Source of the DNA: Ruegeria marina
GTDB taxonomy: Bacteria; Pseudomonadota; Alphaproteobacteria; Rhodobacterales; Rhodobacteraceae
Assembly: GCF_900101475.1 (NCBI RefSeq)
Contig: NZ_FMZV01000013.1
Coordinates: 1 to 64,000, forward strand
Direction of reading: 5' to 3'
DNA length: 64,000 nt
A program made the position numbers and the translations under genes. Below the pieces are notes generated by a model. The model searched no databases. It was not told the origin of the DNA and saw only the letters and a program-made list of their open reading frames with translations. Positions 1 through 8,623 of this stretch are shown here, piece after piece (position 1 is the first letter of the stretch; each line of letters opens with the position of its first letter).

Positions 1-411
1 CTGGCGGAGATTGTCAATTTGTCGCCGACGCCTTGTCTGGCCCGCCTTGCAAGATTGAAGGCCGGGGGTTTCATACGCGGCTATCATGCGGATATCGCGC
101 TTGATCGCGTGTGCGATTTCACCCAGGTCGTCGTGACGGTTTCGCTGACACATCACCGCAAGTCTGATTTCGACCGCTTCGAGGGCCATATTCGGGCGCT
201 GGACGAGGTCACGGAATGCATCGCCACCGGCGGCGGCATGGATTATGTCCTCCAGGTATTCACCCCGAACCTGGCGGTTTTTCAGGAGTTGATGGAAACC
301 CTGCTTGCGGCCGAACTTGGGATTGACCGCTACATGACCTACATCGTGACGCGCCATGTCAAATCCGCCCAGCCGAATCTTGCCCGATTGGCGGCCAAAT
401 CCGGCAAATGA
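1..411 (+). CDS. Lrp/AsnC-family transcriptional regulator, 5' end outside the window
   Basis: The reading frame is open from base 1, so the gene begins upstream; 136 residues are visible. They begin inside the helix-turn-helix ('NLSPTPCLARL', then 'GGFIRGYHA'), the usual Lrp/AsnC recognition helix and wing. The C-terminal part looks like the RAM effector-binding domain ('ATGGGMDYVLQVF', 'DRYMTYIVTRHVK'). Such regulators bind DNA as oligomers and respond to amino acids or related small molecules. The next gene starts about 160 bases downstream on the same strand, so local control of the 573-4645 set is possible, but no operator was recognised. The effector is unknown. Confidence 0.88.
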   Translation: MAEIVNLSPTPCLARLARLKAGGFIRGYHADIALDRVCDFTQVVVTVSLTHHRKSDFDRFEGHIRALDEVTECIATGGGMDYVLQVFTPNLAVFQELMETLLAAELGIDRYMTYIVTRHVKSAQPNLARLAAKSGK

Positions 412-572
412 CGAAACCCGTCTGAAAAGTCTGCCGGCCTGTCGGACATCAGTCCGTTTGGTCTCTCCAAGGCCTGTTTTCAGTCCACGCCCGGCCCGTC
501 TGTGCGAGTAATTCTCACCCAGTTCAAAACAGTCCGCGGCTGACCGGCCCGGCGGTGCAAAGGGTGAAAGAA

Positions 573-1715
573 ATGATGAAATCAGACGGCTTCGGGTTCG
601 GCACACAGATCCGCAAATCTCCCTATTTCGACGCCACCGTGCGCTGGGGTGCCAAGGGGTTCTCGGTTTACAATCACATGTACATCCCGCGCGATTTCGG
701 CGATCCGGAACAGAACTTCTGGAACCTCGTGAACGACGCGATCCTGTGCGACGTGGCGGTGGAGCGCCAGGTGGAGATCACCGGGCCCGACGCCGCGAAG
801 TTCGTGCAGATGCTCACCCCGCGTGATCTTTCGAAAATGGCCGTGGGCCAGTGCAAGTACATCCTGATCACCAATGCCGACGGCGGCATCCTGAACGACC
901 CGATCCTGCTGCGGCTGGCGGAAAACCACTTCTGGATCTCGCTGGCCGACAGCGACATCCTGCTCTGGGCGCAGGGTGTGGCGGTGCATTCGGGCATGGA
1001 TGTGCAGATTGGCGAACCCGATGTCTCGCCCCTGCAGTTGCAGGGTCCGAAATCGGGCGAGATCATGCGTGCGCTGTTCGGCGAAAGCATCATGGATCTG
1101 AAATACTACTGGCTGCGCGCGGTCGAACTGGACGGCATTCCGCTGATCGTGTCGCGCACCGGCTGGTCGAGCGAGCTGGGCTACGAGCTCTACCTGCAGG
1201 ACGGATCGCGCGGCGACGAGCTGTGGGAAAAGATCATGGCGGCGGGCAAGCCGTTCAACCTGCAGCCGGGCCATACTTCGTCGATCCGCCGGATCGAGGG
1301 CGGCATGCTGTCCTACCATGCCGATGCCGATATCAACACCAACCCGTTCGAACTGGGCTTTGACCGGCTGATCAACCTGGACATGGAAGCCGACTTCATC
1401 GGCAAGGCCGCGCTGCGCCGCATCAAGGAACAGGGTGTCAGCCGCAAGCAGGTGGGCCTGGTCATCGGCGGCGAGCCGCTGAAGGGGCCGAACACCACGT
1501 TCTGGGCGATCAACCGGAATGGCGAACCGGTGGGCAAGGTCACATCCGCGATCTATTCGCCGCGCCTGGAGCAGAACATCGCCCTGGCGATGGTTTCTGT
1601 CGACAACGCAGGGATCGGCACCGAACTGGAAGTCGTCACCGCGTCCGGACCGGTCCGCGCCACGGTTGTGGAAGTCCCCTTCTACGACCCCAAGAAATCG
1701 CTGGCCGTGGCCTGA
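573..1715 (+). CDS. GcvT/aminomethyltransferase-family protein, DmdA-like
   Basis: A 380-residue protein of the folate-binding GcvT fold, the family of glycine-cleavage T protein, sarcosine-oxidase-like domains and DMSP demethylase DmdA. Features resembling DmdA are 'KGFSVYNHM' near the N-terminus, 'CDVAVERQVEI', 'DVSPLQLQGPKSGEIM' and 'SRTGWSSELGYELYL', with a C-terminal barrel ending 'VEVPFYDPKK'. A tetrahydrofolate-dependent demethylation or aminomethyl transfer in the cytoplasm is the likely chemistry; the substrate is not settled. Start: ATG 573 (or the adjacent ATG 576) lies 8 bases after AGGG at 561-564; an upstream in-frame GTG at 555 lacks this spacing. It leads a same-strand run with OsmC, crotonase and CoA ligase genes. 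Confidence 0.8.
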   Translation: MMKSDGFGFGTQIRKSPYFDATVRWGAKGFSVYNHMYIPRDFGDPEQNFWNLVNDAILCDVAVERQVEITGPDAAKFVQMLTPRDLSKMAVGQCKYILITNADGGILNDPILLRLAENHFWISLADSDILLWAQGVAVHSGMDVQIGEPDVSPLQLQGPKSGEIMRALFGESIMDLKYYWLRAVELDGIPLIVSRTGWSSELGYELYLQDGSRGDELWEKIMAAGKPFNLQPGHTSSIRRIEGGMLSYHADADINTNPFELGFDRLINLDMEADFIGKAALRRIKEQGVSRKQVGLVIGGEPLKGPNTTFWAINRNGEPVGKVTSAIYSPRLEQNIALAMVSVDNAGIGTELEVVTASGPVRATVVEVPFYDPKKSLAVA

Positions 1716-1738
1716 GCGGAAAACGGGAGACACGCGAG

Positions 1739-2188
1739 ATGTCTGACCTTTCCATCCAGTTGCACTGGCACCGCACCACGCCCGAGTTGAAGCCGGGCGC
1801 CTATTCGGCCGAGCACATGGTGCAGTACAACAGCAGCTTCGATGTCATGGCTGATGCCGCCCCGGATTGGGGCGGCGATCCGGCCAACACCAATCCCGAG
1901 CAGGCGCTGGCCGCGGCCCTGTCGAGCTGCCACATGATGACCTTCCTGGCGCTGGCGGCCAAGGCCGGATGGCCGGTCGCCAGCTATCACGATCACGCGG
2001 TCGCCCACCTGGGCAAGAACCCTCGGGGGCAAATGTCGGTGACACGCATTGACCTGCACCCGGTGGTCCGCTTCGACACCGGCTTTCAGGTCGGCGACGA
2101 GGAAATGGACCAGATGCAGGACCGCGCGCATCGCTACTGCTTCATCGCCAACACGCTCGCCGACAGTGTCGACGTCAACATCCTGTAA
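1739..2188 (+). CDS. OsmC-family protein
   Basis: A 149-residue OsmC/Ohr-fold protein. The two family cysteines are present at about residue 64 ('SSCHMM') and 135 ('RYCFIANTL'); in this family they form the peroxidatic pair that reduces organic hydroperoxides using lipoyl or other thiol donors. The motif 'TNPEQALAAALSSCH' is typical. It sits 23 bases behind the GcvT-family gene and 22 bases before the crotonase gene, so co-transcription is likely. A peroxidase or thiol-detoxification role for the local pathway is inference. A second OsmC/Ohr-type gene at 51699 is a different subgroup. Confidence 0.85.
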   Translation: MSDLSIQLHWHRTTPELKPGAYSAEHMVQYNSSFDVMADAAPDWGGDPANTNPEQALAAALSSCHMMTFLALAAKAGWPVASYHDHAVAHLGKNPRGQMSVTRIDLHPVVRFDTGFQVGDEEMDQMQDRAHRYCFIANTLADSVDVNIL

Positions 2189-2210
2189 CCCCGTCCAAGG
2201 AACGCCACCA

Positions 2211-3011
2211 ATGCAAGCCGACGATATCCTTCTGCACGATCTGGATGACAAGGGCATCCTGCGCCTGACCCTGAATGACGGCGCCCGGCGCAATCCCCTG
2301 TCCGAGGCGATGCTGACCCGGCTTGGCACGGCCTTCGCCGAGGCCGGGGCCGATCCGGCGGTGCGCGTCATCATCCTGGCCGCGAACGGACCCGCCTTCA
2401 GCGCCGGTCACGACCTCAAGGAAATGACCGCCGGCCGGGCCGGTCCCGACCGCGGGCGGGCCTATTTCACCAGGATCCTGGGGATGTGCTCGGACACGAT
2501 GCAGGCGATCATCACCTGCCCCAAACCGGTGATTGCCGAGGTCGCGGGGATTGCCACGGCGGCGGGCTGCCAGCTGGTCGCCAGCTGCGATCTGGCGGTT
2601 GCGGCGGATACCGCGCAGTTCAGCACGCCGGGCGTGCATATCGGCCTGTTCTGTTCGACCCCGATGGTCGCCCTGTCCCGCAATGTCGGCAACAAGCACG
2701 CGATGGAGATGCTGCTGATCGGCGACATGACGCCCGCTGCCCGCGCTGCCGAGATCGGTCTGGTCAACCGGGTGGTATCGCCCGAGGCGCTGCGCGGAAC
2801 CACCCTGGAAATCGCCGGGAAAATCGCGGCCAAGTCCAGCATGACGCTCGCCACCGGCAAGCGCGCCTTCTATGCGCAGCGCGAGATGACCCTGGGCGAG
2901 GCTTACGATTACGCCACCCGCGTCATGGTCGAGAACATGCTGGCCCGCGACGCCGAAGAAGGTATCGGCGCCTTCATCGAAAAACGCAGCCCCCAATGGC
3001 AGGATGCCTGA
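2211..3011 (+). CDS. Crotonase-fold protein, ECHDC3-like, lacking both catalytic glutamates
   Basis: A 266-residue crotonase-superfamily protein. 'AFSAGHDLKEM' (about 62-72) is the oxyanion-hole/CoA segment. Where classical enoyl-CoA hydratase has Glu in 'GGGCEL' and 'GQPEILLG', this protein has Gln121 ('AAGCQLVAS') and Gly141 ('STPGVHIG'). It resembles the ECHDC3 subgroup, so simple hydratase activity should not be assumed. ATG 2211 is chosen because the upstream in-frame extension overlaps the OsmC gene and because AAGG precedes it. The CoA ligase ATG follows 2 bases after this stop, which implies coupled translation. Possible roles include another crotonase reaction on a CoA thioester or a regulatory function. 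Confidence 0.85.
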   Translation: MQADDILLHDLDDKGILRLTLNDGARRNPLSEAMLTRLGTAFAEAGADPAVRVIILAANGPAFSAGHDLKEMTAGRAGPDRGRAYFTRILGMCSDTMQAIITCPKPVIAEVAGIATAAGCQLVASCDLAVAADTAQFSTPGVHIGLFCSTPMVALSRNVGNKHAMEMLLIGDMTPAARAAEIGLVNRVVSPEALRGTTLEIAGKIAAKSSMTLATGKRAFYAQREMTLGEAYDYATRVMVENMLARDAEEGIGAFIEKRSPQWQDA

Positions 3012-3013
3012 AC

Positions 3014-4645
3014 ATGGCCAATCCTTATAACACCGGTCTCGACCGCAACCCGGCAAACTACCAGCCGCTGACGCCACTGACGTTCCTCGAACGGGCTGCC
3101 AGCGTCTTTCCCGATCATGTCGCCATCGTGCATGGTGCCTTGCGGCGCAGCTATGCCGAGTTCTACGCCCGTTCGCGGCGGCTGGCCTCGGCCCTGGCCG
3201 GGCAAGGGATCGGGCGCGGCGATACGGTGTCGGCGCTTCTGCCCAACACACCGGCCATGCTGGAATGCCATTATGGCGTGCCGATGTGCGGTGCCGTGCT
3301 GCACTCGATCAACACTCGGCTCGATGCGGCCATCATCGCGTTCCAGCTGGATCACGCGATGTCGAAAGTGGTGATCGTGGACAGCGAATTCATGCCGCTT
3401 ATGCAGGAGGCGCTGGCCCTGGCCGAGGTGTCCCCGCTGGTGATCCAGTGTGACGACCCCGAATATGACGGTGCGCGCGTCGAGGTCGAAGCAGGGGATT
3501 ACGAGGCTTTTCTGTCCGGCGGCGACCCCGACTATGCCTGGCTGATGCCGCAGGACGAATGGGACGCGATCTCGATCAACTACACCTCGGGCACCACGGG
3601 CGATCCCAAGGGCGTGGTCTCGCATCACCGCGGCGCCTATCTGCTGGCGCAAGGCAATGCGTTGACCACCTCGATGCGCAAACACGCGGTCTATCTGTGG
3701 ACCCTGCCGATGTTCCATTGCAACGGCTGGTGTTTCCCCTGGACCCTGTCGGCGATCATCGGCACCCATGTCTGCCTGCGGCAGGTGCGGGCCGCGCCGA
3801 TCTGGAACGCACTCGCGGACGAGGGTGTCACCCATCTGTGCGGCGCGCCGATCGTGATGTCGCTGATGATCTCGGCGCCGGAGGCGGAAAAGCGCCAGCT
3901 CGACCGGACCGTGCAGTTCTTTACCGCCGCCGCCCCGCCGCCCGAAAAGCTGCTGGCCGACATGAAAGAAGCCGGCTTCGACGTGACACATCTTTACGGC
4001 TTGACCGAAACTTACGGCCCGGCAGTGGTCAATGACTGGCACGAAACCTGGTCCGACCTGCCCAAGCCCGAACAGGCGGCGCTCAAGGCGCGCCAGGGTG
4101 TGCGCTACCTGCCGCTGGAAGGGCTCGACGTGCTCGATCCCGAAACCATGCTGCCGGTGCCGCGCGATGGCCGGACCATGGGCGAGGTGATGTTCCGCGG
4201 CAACGTGGTGATGAAGGGCTATTTCCGAAACCCCGAAGCCACCGGGAAAGCCTTTGCCGGCGGCTGGTTCCATTCGGGTGATCTGGGTGTCATGCATCCA
4301 GACGGCTATATCCAGCTCAAGGACAGATCGAAGGACATCATCATCTCGGGCGGGGAGAATATCTCGTCGATCGAGGTCGAAGAGGCGCTCTATCGCCATC
4401 CGGCCGTCGCCGTCGTGGCTGTCGTCGCCATGCCCCACGAAAAATGGGGCGAAACGCCCTGCGCCTTCGTCGAACTGGCCGAGGGGCAGCAGGCCGATAC
4501 CGAAGCCTTGCGCGCCTGGTGCCGCGAACAGCTTGCTCCCTACAAGGTTCCGGGCAGATTCGTGTTCACCGCAATACCCAGAACCTCGACAGGAAAGATC
4601 CAGAAATTTACCCTGCGCGAGCAGGCACGGGAAATCGCCTCCTGA
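3014..4645 (+). CDS. AMP-forming acyl-CoA synthetase
   Basis: A 543-residue member of the ANL ligase family, which activates a carboxylic acid with ATP to an acyl-adenylate and then forms the CoA thioester. Visible motifs are the P-loop-like 'YTSGTTGDPKGV' (near 190-201), 'YGLTETYGP', the hinge region 'SGDLGVMHPDGYIQLKDR' and the C-terminal catalytic lysine in 'PRTSTGKIQKF'. The start follows directly on the crotonase stop. The sequence type is the medium/short-chain group that includes methylmercaptopropionate-CoA ligase DmdB-like proteins, but the substrate cannot be read from motifs. With the DmdA-like and crotonase genes it suggests a small acid-degradation module. Confidence 0.9.
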   Translation: MANPYNTGLDRNPANYQPLTPLTFLERAASVFPDHVAIVHGALRRSYAEFYARSRRLASALAGQGIGRGDTVSALLPNTPAMLECHYGVPMCGAVLHSINTRLDAAIIAFQLDHAMSKVVIVDSEFMPLMQEALALAEVSPLVIQCDDPEYDGARVEVEAGDYEAFLSGGDPDYAWLMPQDEWDAISINYTSGTTGDPKGVVSHHRGAYLLAQGNALTTSMRKHAVYLWTLPMFHCNGWCFPWTLSAIIGTHVCLRQVRAAPIWNALADEGVTHLCGAPIVMSLMISAPEAEKRQLDRTVQFFTAAAPPPEKLLADMKEAGFDVTHLYGLTETYGPAVVNDWHETWSDLPKPEQAALKARQGVRYLPLEGLDVLDPETMLPVPRDGRTMGEVMFRGNVVMKGYFRNPEATGKAFAGGWFHSGDLGVMHPDGYIQLKDRSKDIIISGGENISSIEVEEALYRHPAVAVVAVVAMPHEKWGETPCAFVELAEGQQADTEALRAWCREQLAPYKVPGRFVFTAIPRTSTGKIQKFTLREQAREIAS

Positions 4646-4656
4646 TCGGGGGAGCA

Positions 4657-4677
4657 GCACTCCAGCCAATGGAGTGC
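4657..4677 (+). terminator. Hairpin after the acyl-CoA synthetase gene
   Basis: A perfect 8-bp inverted repeat, GCACTCCA at 4657-4664 and TGGAGTGC at 4670-4677, with a 5-base loop, starts 11 bases after the stop codon. There is no U-run behind it, so it may be a 3' stabilising hairpin or a weak terminator. Confidence 0.45.
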
Positions 4678-4879
4678 ACTGCATTCTAGACAGCCGTTCT
4701 GGATGACCAGGAAACTTTTGGGGGAAACCCCGCATCGCCAATGCACCGTGGCGCTCAACGCTTTCGGACATTGGCGATGATGCATTTTCAGGTATTCCCG
4801 GATCGCGTCAAGCAGGCCAAGAACCTTGGCCCGCATGCAAATCAGGCGAGCGCGCGTTGGTTGTCCGGGTCAATGGGAT

Positions 4880-5656
4880 CTAGATCCCTTCCCTGCTTTC
4901 GGCCACGACCACCTCTGTATTCCAACCCCGACAGGCGGCCAGCAACTGCGGTGACAATTTCCTGTCCGTAAAAAGAACATCGACATCTGCAAGAGACGCG
5001 ATCTTCGCAGGCGCGCTCCTTGAGAATTTCGTGTGGTCTGCGACCAGGAAGACCTTTCGGGACTGCCGGATAATGGCGCGGCTCACGCTCACCTCCTGGA
5101 CGTCGAAATCCAACATGTCTCCGTCCTGATCGAGCGCGGAACAGCTGATGACGGCCAAGTCGAACTTGAATTGCAGGATCGAGTTTTCAGCAATGGTTCC
5201 GATGAGGCCGCCATCCGTGCGGCGGAGATGTCCTCCGGTCACGATGATCTGACAATCCTGGTTCTGAACAAGGATGTTCGCCACGTTCATATTGTTCGTC
5301 ACCAGCATCAAGCCCTTGTGCTGGATCAGTTCCTGCGCCACGGCCTCGGTCGACGTACCGATATTCAGGAACAGGGAAATATTGTTGGGAATACGCGCGG
5401 CGCACACGCCTGCCATCCTGGTCTTGGCTTCCTGATTCAGCCAACGGCGCTCTTCGTAGCCGATATTTGTCGTGCCAGAGGGCAGAACGGCGCCGCCATG
5501 GACGCGCTCAAGCTTTCCGGCATCCGCCAGATCCTTCAGGTCGCGTCGTATCGTTTGCAGGGTGACTCCGAAATGATCCGCGAGACCTTCGACGGTAACC
5601 TTGCCGTCGGTGCGCGCGATTTCCAGAATTTCGGGGTGGCGGAATGTTTGAGACAT
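4880..5656 (-). CDS. glpR: DeoR-family glycerol regulon repressor
   Basis: A 258-residue DeoR-family repressor. The N-terminal winged helix has the classic 'VTVEGLADHFGVTLQTIRRDL' pattern (about residues 19-39), followed by a sugar-phosphate sensing domain with 'NIGTSTEAVAQEL', 'TNNMNVA', 'VTGGHLRRTDGGLIG' and 'FLVADHTKF'. It is divergent from glpD and the glycerol transport/kinase genes, and GlpR-type half-sites (CGAACA) lie in the shared gap. In enterobacteria GlpR is released by glycerol 3-phosphate; the same signal is the simplest inference here. No strong ribosome binding site precedes the ATG at 5656. Confidence 0.92.
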   Translation of the reverse strand: MSQTFRHPEILEIARTDGKVTVEGLADHFGVTLQTIRRDLKDLADAGKLERVHGGAVLPSGTTNIGYEERRWLNQEAKTRMAGVCAARIPNNISLFLNIGTSTEAVAQELIQHKGLMLVTNNMNVANILVQNQDCQIIVTGGHLRRTDGGLIGTIAENSILQFKFDLAVISCSALDQDGDMLDFDVQEVSVSRAIIRQSRKVFLVADHTKFSRSAPAKIASLADVDVLFTDRKLSPQLLAACRGWNTEVVVAESREGI

Positions 5657-5723
5657 GGTTGGTTTTTCGAATCCCCGGTTCGATGGGTGCCTGTACGCGG
5701 TCTGGACCGACTTTTGCCAGAAA

Positions 5724-5887
5724 CGAACATTTTAGCAAATCAATTTTCGTAAAAGCACACAATTTCCAGTGTGATAGGGCCGAAAATTGACAAATAACCA
5801 TCTGATATAACTGTATTAATCAAAAATCGAACAAAACCGAACAAAAGTGCTTGCCTAACGCTGCGTCGCTTGTCAAAAATAGAACAT
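5724..5887. promoter_or_regulatory. Cluster of GlpR-type operator half-sites between glpR and glpD
   Basis: The gap carries repeated copies of the known GlpR half-site type CGAACAT/CGAACAA: CGAACAT at 5724-5730, an inverted, degenerate partner ATTTTCG at 5743-5749, CGAACAAAA at 5828-5836 and again at 5838-5846 (direct repeat, exactly 10 bases apart), and a variant AGAACAT around 5881-5887. The enterobacterial GlpR operator is built from the same half-site. The placement allows repression of both glpR and glpD-glpS. Binding is inferred. Confidence 0.6.
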
Positions 5888-5911
5888 AAACGCGCCTTGG
5901 AGGAGATTCGC

Positions 5912-7510
5912 GTGAAACATTCCAGACAAACTGGGGCACTGGACCTATTCATCATCGGCGGCGGCATCAACGGGTGCGGCATAGCTCGGGATGCGGCGGG
6001 GCGTGGGCTCTCTGTCGGTCTGGCTGAGATGAACGATCTGGCCTCGGCCACATCCTCTGCGTCCACGAAACTCTTCCATGGCGGATTGCGGTATCTCGAG
6101 TATTTCGAATTCCGTTTGGTGCGCGAGGCGCTGATCGAGCGTGAGACGCTGTTGAAGGCGATGCCGCACATCAGTTGGCCGATGAGGTTTGTGCTTCCTT
6201 ATCATGTAGATATGCGCTTTGAATCGGACACGCCGACGTCCAAGCTGCTTGGCCTTTTCATGCCCTGGATGAAGGGACGGCGCCCCGCTTGGCTGATCCG
6301 GCTGGGACTGTTCATGTACGATCACCTGGGGGGGCGCAAAATCCTTCCGGGGACGAATACGCTTGACCTGACTGGGACAAAGGAAGGTGCGCCGCTGCAG
6401 GAGCGCTTTGCCAGGGCTTATGAATATTCCGACTGCTGGGTCGAGGATTCCCGCCTAGTGGTGCTCAATGCCCGCGATGCCGAAGCGCGCGGCGCGCAGA
6501 TCATGACGCGCACGCAGGTTATCAGCGCATCGAGCGAAAATGGCGTCTGGCGCATCGAAACGCGCAATACCGAAAACAACCAGTTGCGAACCTTTCATGC
6601 GCGCATGCTGGTCAATGCCGGTGGCCCCTGGGTCGGCGACATCATCCAGACCAAGGTGCGGCTGAATTCACGCGAAGGCGTGCGCCTGGTGCGCGGCTCC
6701 CATATCGTGACCCGCAAGCTCTATGATCACGACAAGTGCTATTTCTTTCAGGGCACGGACGGGCGGATCATCTTCGCCATCCCTTACGAGACGGATTTCA
6801 CCCTGATCGGCACGACCGATGCCGAGCATGCCGACCCGTCGGTCAGACCGGAATGCACCCCGGAAGAACAGGACTATCTGCTGAGCTTTGCCAACCAGTA
6901 TTTCAAGCGGCAACTGACGCGGGACGACGTGGTCTGGACTTATTCCGGGGTGCGCCCGCTTTACGATGACGGCGCCAGCAGCGCCACGGCGGCGACGCGG
7001 GACTACACGTTGAAAGTAGACACCAGCGCGGGCGCGCCGATGCTCAACATCTTCGGTGGCAAGATCACCACCTATCGTCGCCTTGCGGAAAGCGCGATGG
7101 AGAAGATTGGCGAACACCTGACCCTGGCGAAGGGGAAATGGACTGCCGGCGTTCCATTGCCCGGCGGGGACTTCCCGGTGGACGGTGTGGCGAGGCTGAT
7201 CGCGGAACTCAAATCCGGATTTCCGTTTCTGACCGATTTCTGGGCGCGGCGGCTGGTACGGGCCTACGGCACGGAAGCGGTCGACATTCTCGGCAACGCC
7301 AAGCATGTTTCTGAACTTGGGCAGGATTTCGGCGCCACGCTGACCGAGGCCGAAGTTTCCTGGCTCATGACATATGAATATGCGCGCACGGCAGAAGACG
7401 TGATCTGGCGGCGCAACAAACTGGGGCTGCGGCTGACCGCCGAGCAAGTCCGCGCACTTGATGATTGGATGGCGCAGCATCGCCATCGCACGCCCGCGGC
7501 AGCGGAATAA
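5912..7510 (+). CDS. glpD: Aerobic glycerol-3-phosphate dehydrogenase
   Basis: FAD enzyme that oxidises sn-glycerol 3-phosphate to dihydroxyacetone phosphate and passes electrons to the quinone pool at the inner membrane. The dinucleotide fold 'LFIIGGGINGCGIARDAAGRG' is at the N-terminus, followed by 'SSASTKLFHGGLRYLE' and, later, 'GTTDAEHADPS' and 'FGGKITTYRRLAE', all typical of GlpD. Start: GTG 5912 has GGAGGA at 5899-5904 in front; an in-frame TTG at 5870 has none and would add 14 unlikely residues. The resulting protein is 532 residues, normal for the family. It leads the operon; glpS starts 13 bases after its stop. Confidence 0.95.
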   Translation: MKHSRQTGALDLFIIGGGINGCGIARDAAGRGLSVGLAEMNDLASATSSASTKLFHGGLRYLEYFEFRLVREALIERETLLKAMPHISWPMRFVLPYHVDMRFESDTPTSKLLGLFMPWMKGRRPAWLIRLGLFMYDHLGGRKILPGTNTLDLTGTKEGAPLQERFARAYEYSDCWVEDSRLVVLNARDAEARGAQIMTRTQVISASSENGVWRIETRNTENNQLRTFHARMLVNAGGPWVGDIIQTKVRLNSREGVRLVRGSHIVTRKLYDHDKCYFFQGTDGRIIFAIPYETDFTLIGTTDAEHADPSVRPECTPEEQDYLLSFANQYFKRQLTRDDVVWTYSGVRPLYDDGASSATAATRDYTLKVDTSAGAPMLNIFGGKITTYRRLAESAMEKIGEHLTLAKGKWTAGVPLPGGDFPVDGVARLIAELKSGFPFLTDFWARRLVRAYGTEAVDILGNAKHVSELGQDFGATLTEAEVSWLMTYEYARTAEDVIWRRNKLGLRLTAEQVRALDDWMAQHRHRTPAAAE

Positions 7511-7523
7511 GGAGGAGAACCTG

Positions 7524-8612
7524 ATGACGCTGGAACTGAAAGGCGTATCAAAGACCGTCGAGGGGCAGACACATATCTACCCGACGGATCTGACGCTGGA
7601 GAAGGGCACGATGAATGTGCTGCTTGGGCCGACCCTGTCGGGCAAGACATCTCTGATGCGGCTGATGGCCGGTCTGGACGTGCCCGCCACGGGCCGGGTT
7701 CTCTGGAATGGCGAGGATGTTACCGGCCAGCGTGTCCAGGACCGCAAGGTCGCGATGGTCTATCAGCAATTCATCAACTACCCGTCGATGAGCGTTTATG
7801 ACAACATCGCCTCGCCGATGAAGCTGATGGGTGTGGACAAGGCCGAGATCGATCGCCGCGTCCGCGAAACGGCCGAGCTGATGAAGCTCACACCCATGCT
7901 TGAGCGCAAGCCGCTGGAATTGTCCGGTGGTCAGCAGCAGCGCTGTGCGCTGGCACGCGCTCTGGTCAAGAACGCCGGTCTGGTGCTGCTCGACGAACCG
8001 CTGGCCAACCTCGATTACAAGCTGCGCGAGGAACTGCGGGTCGAGATCCCGAAGATCTTCGAAGCCTCGGGCTCGATCTTTGTCTATGCCACGACCGAAC
8101 CGGAAGAGGCGCTTCTGCTGGGCGGAAACGTCGCCACGTTGTGGGAAGGCCGCATCACCCAATTCGGCCTGACGCCCTCGGTCTATCGCCAGCCGGTGGA
8201 TGCCACCACCGCACGCGTTTTCTCCGATCCGCCGATGAACTTCCTGCCGATCTCAAAGACCGGCAACCGCATCATGTTCGGCAATGGTCAAAGCGCGCCA
8301 GCCACCGGCAAACTCGCCGAGCTGGTGGATGGCCGTTACACCGCCGGTTTCCGTCCGAACCACCTGGAAATCGGCCGGCATACGGCGGACGCGATGGAAT
8401 TCAAGGCGACGTTGTCGGTGACCGAGCTGACCGGATCGGAAACCTTTGTTCACCTCGCCCACCATGGCGAACGCTGGGTCGGCCTGATCCACGGGGTTCA
8501 TGAATTGACCCTTGGCGAAGAGCTCAGTGTCTGGCTCGACCCCCGGCACGTCTACATTTTCGGCGAGGACGGCAAGCTCGTGGCGCCCGCCGCCTATGCG
8601 CTTGCGGCCTGA
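7524..8612 (+). CDS. glpS: Glycerol ABC transporter ATP-binding subunit GlpS
   Basis: A 362-residue MalK/UgpC-like ATPase with a C-terminal TOBE-type regulatory domain. Walker A is 'GPTLSGKT' (35-42), the signature is a full 'LSGGQQQR' (133-140) and Walker B is 'LVLLDEP' with the catalytic Glu at 158. The switch histidine is replaced: the usual 'THD' reads 'ATTEP', with Thr at 191. Gene order glpD-S-T-P-Q-U-V matches the glycerol transporter described in Rhizobium leguminosarum. It should pair with GlpT (next gene), whose defect is complementary. ATG 7524 follows a strong GGAGGAG. Confidence 0.92.
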   Translation: MTLELKGVSKTVEGQTHIYPTDLTLEKGTMNVLLGPTLSGKTSLMRLMAGLDVPATGRVLWNGEDVTGQRVQDRKVAMVYQQFINYPSMSVYDNIASPMKLMGVDKAEIDRRVRETAELMKLTPMLERKPLELSGGQQQRCALARALVKNAGLVLLDEPLANLDYKLREELRVEIPKIFEASGSIFVYATTEPEEALLLGGNVATLWEGRITQFGLTPSVYRQPVDATTARVFSDPPMNFLPISKTGNRIMFGNGQSAPATGKLAELVDGRYTAGFRPNHLEIGRHTADAMEFKATLSVTELTGSETFVHLAHHGERWVGLIHGVHELTLGEELSVWLDPRHVYIFGEDGKLVAPAAYALAA

Positions 8613-8623
8613 GGGAGGACACA

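Noticed and set aside
573-4645. Complete DMSP demethylation pathway (DmdABCD)
   Set aside because: A DmdA-like protein and a ligase are present, but there is no acyl-CoA dehydrogenase here and the crotonase lacks both catalytic glutamates. Only a resemblance is claimed.
2909-4771. A 620-codon open frame on the minus strand opposite the acyl-CoA synthetase gene
   Set aside because: It mirrors a well-supported ligase gene, has His/Arg-rich composition typical of antisense frames in GC-rich DNA, and contains no recognisable domain.
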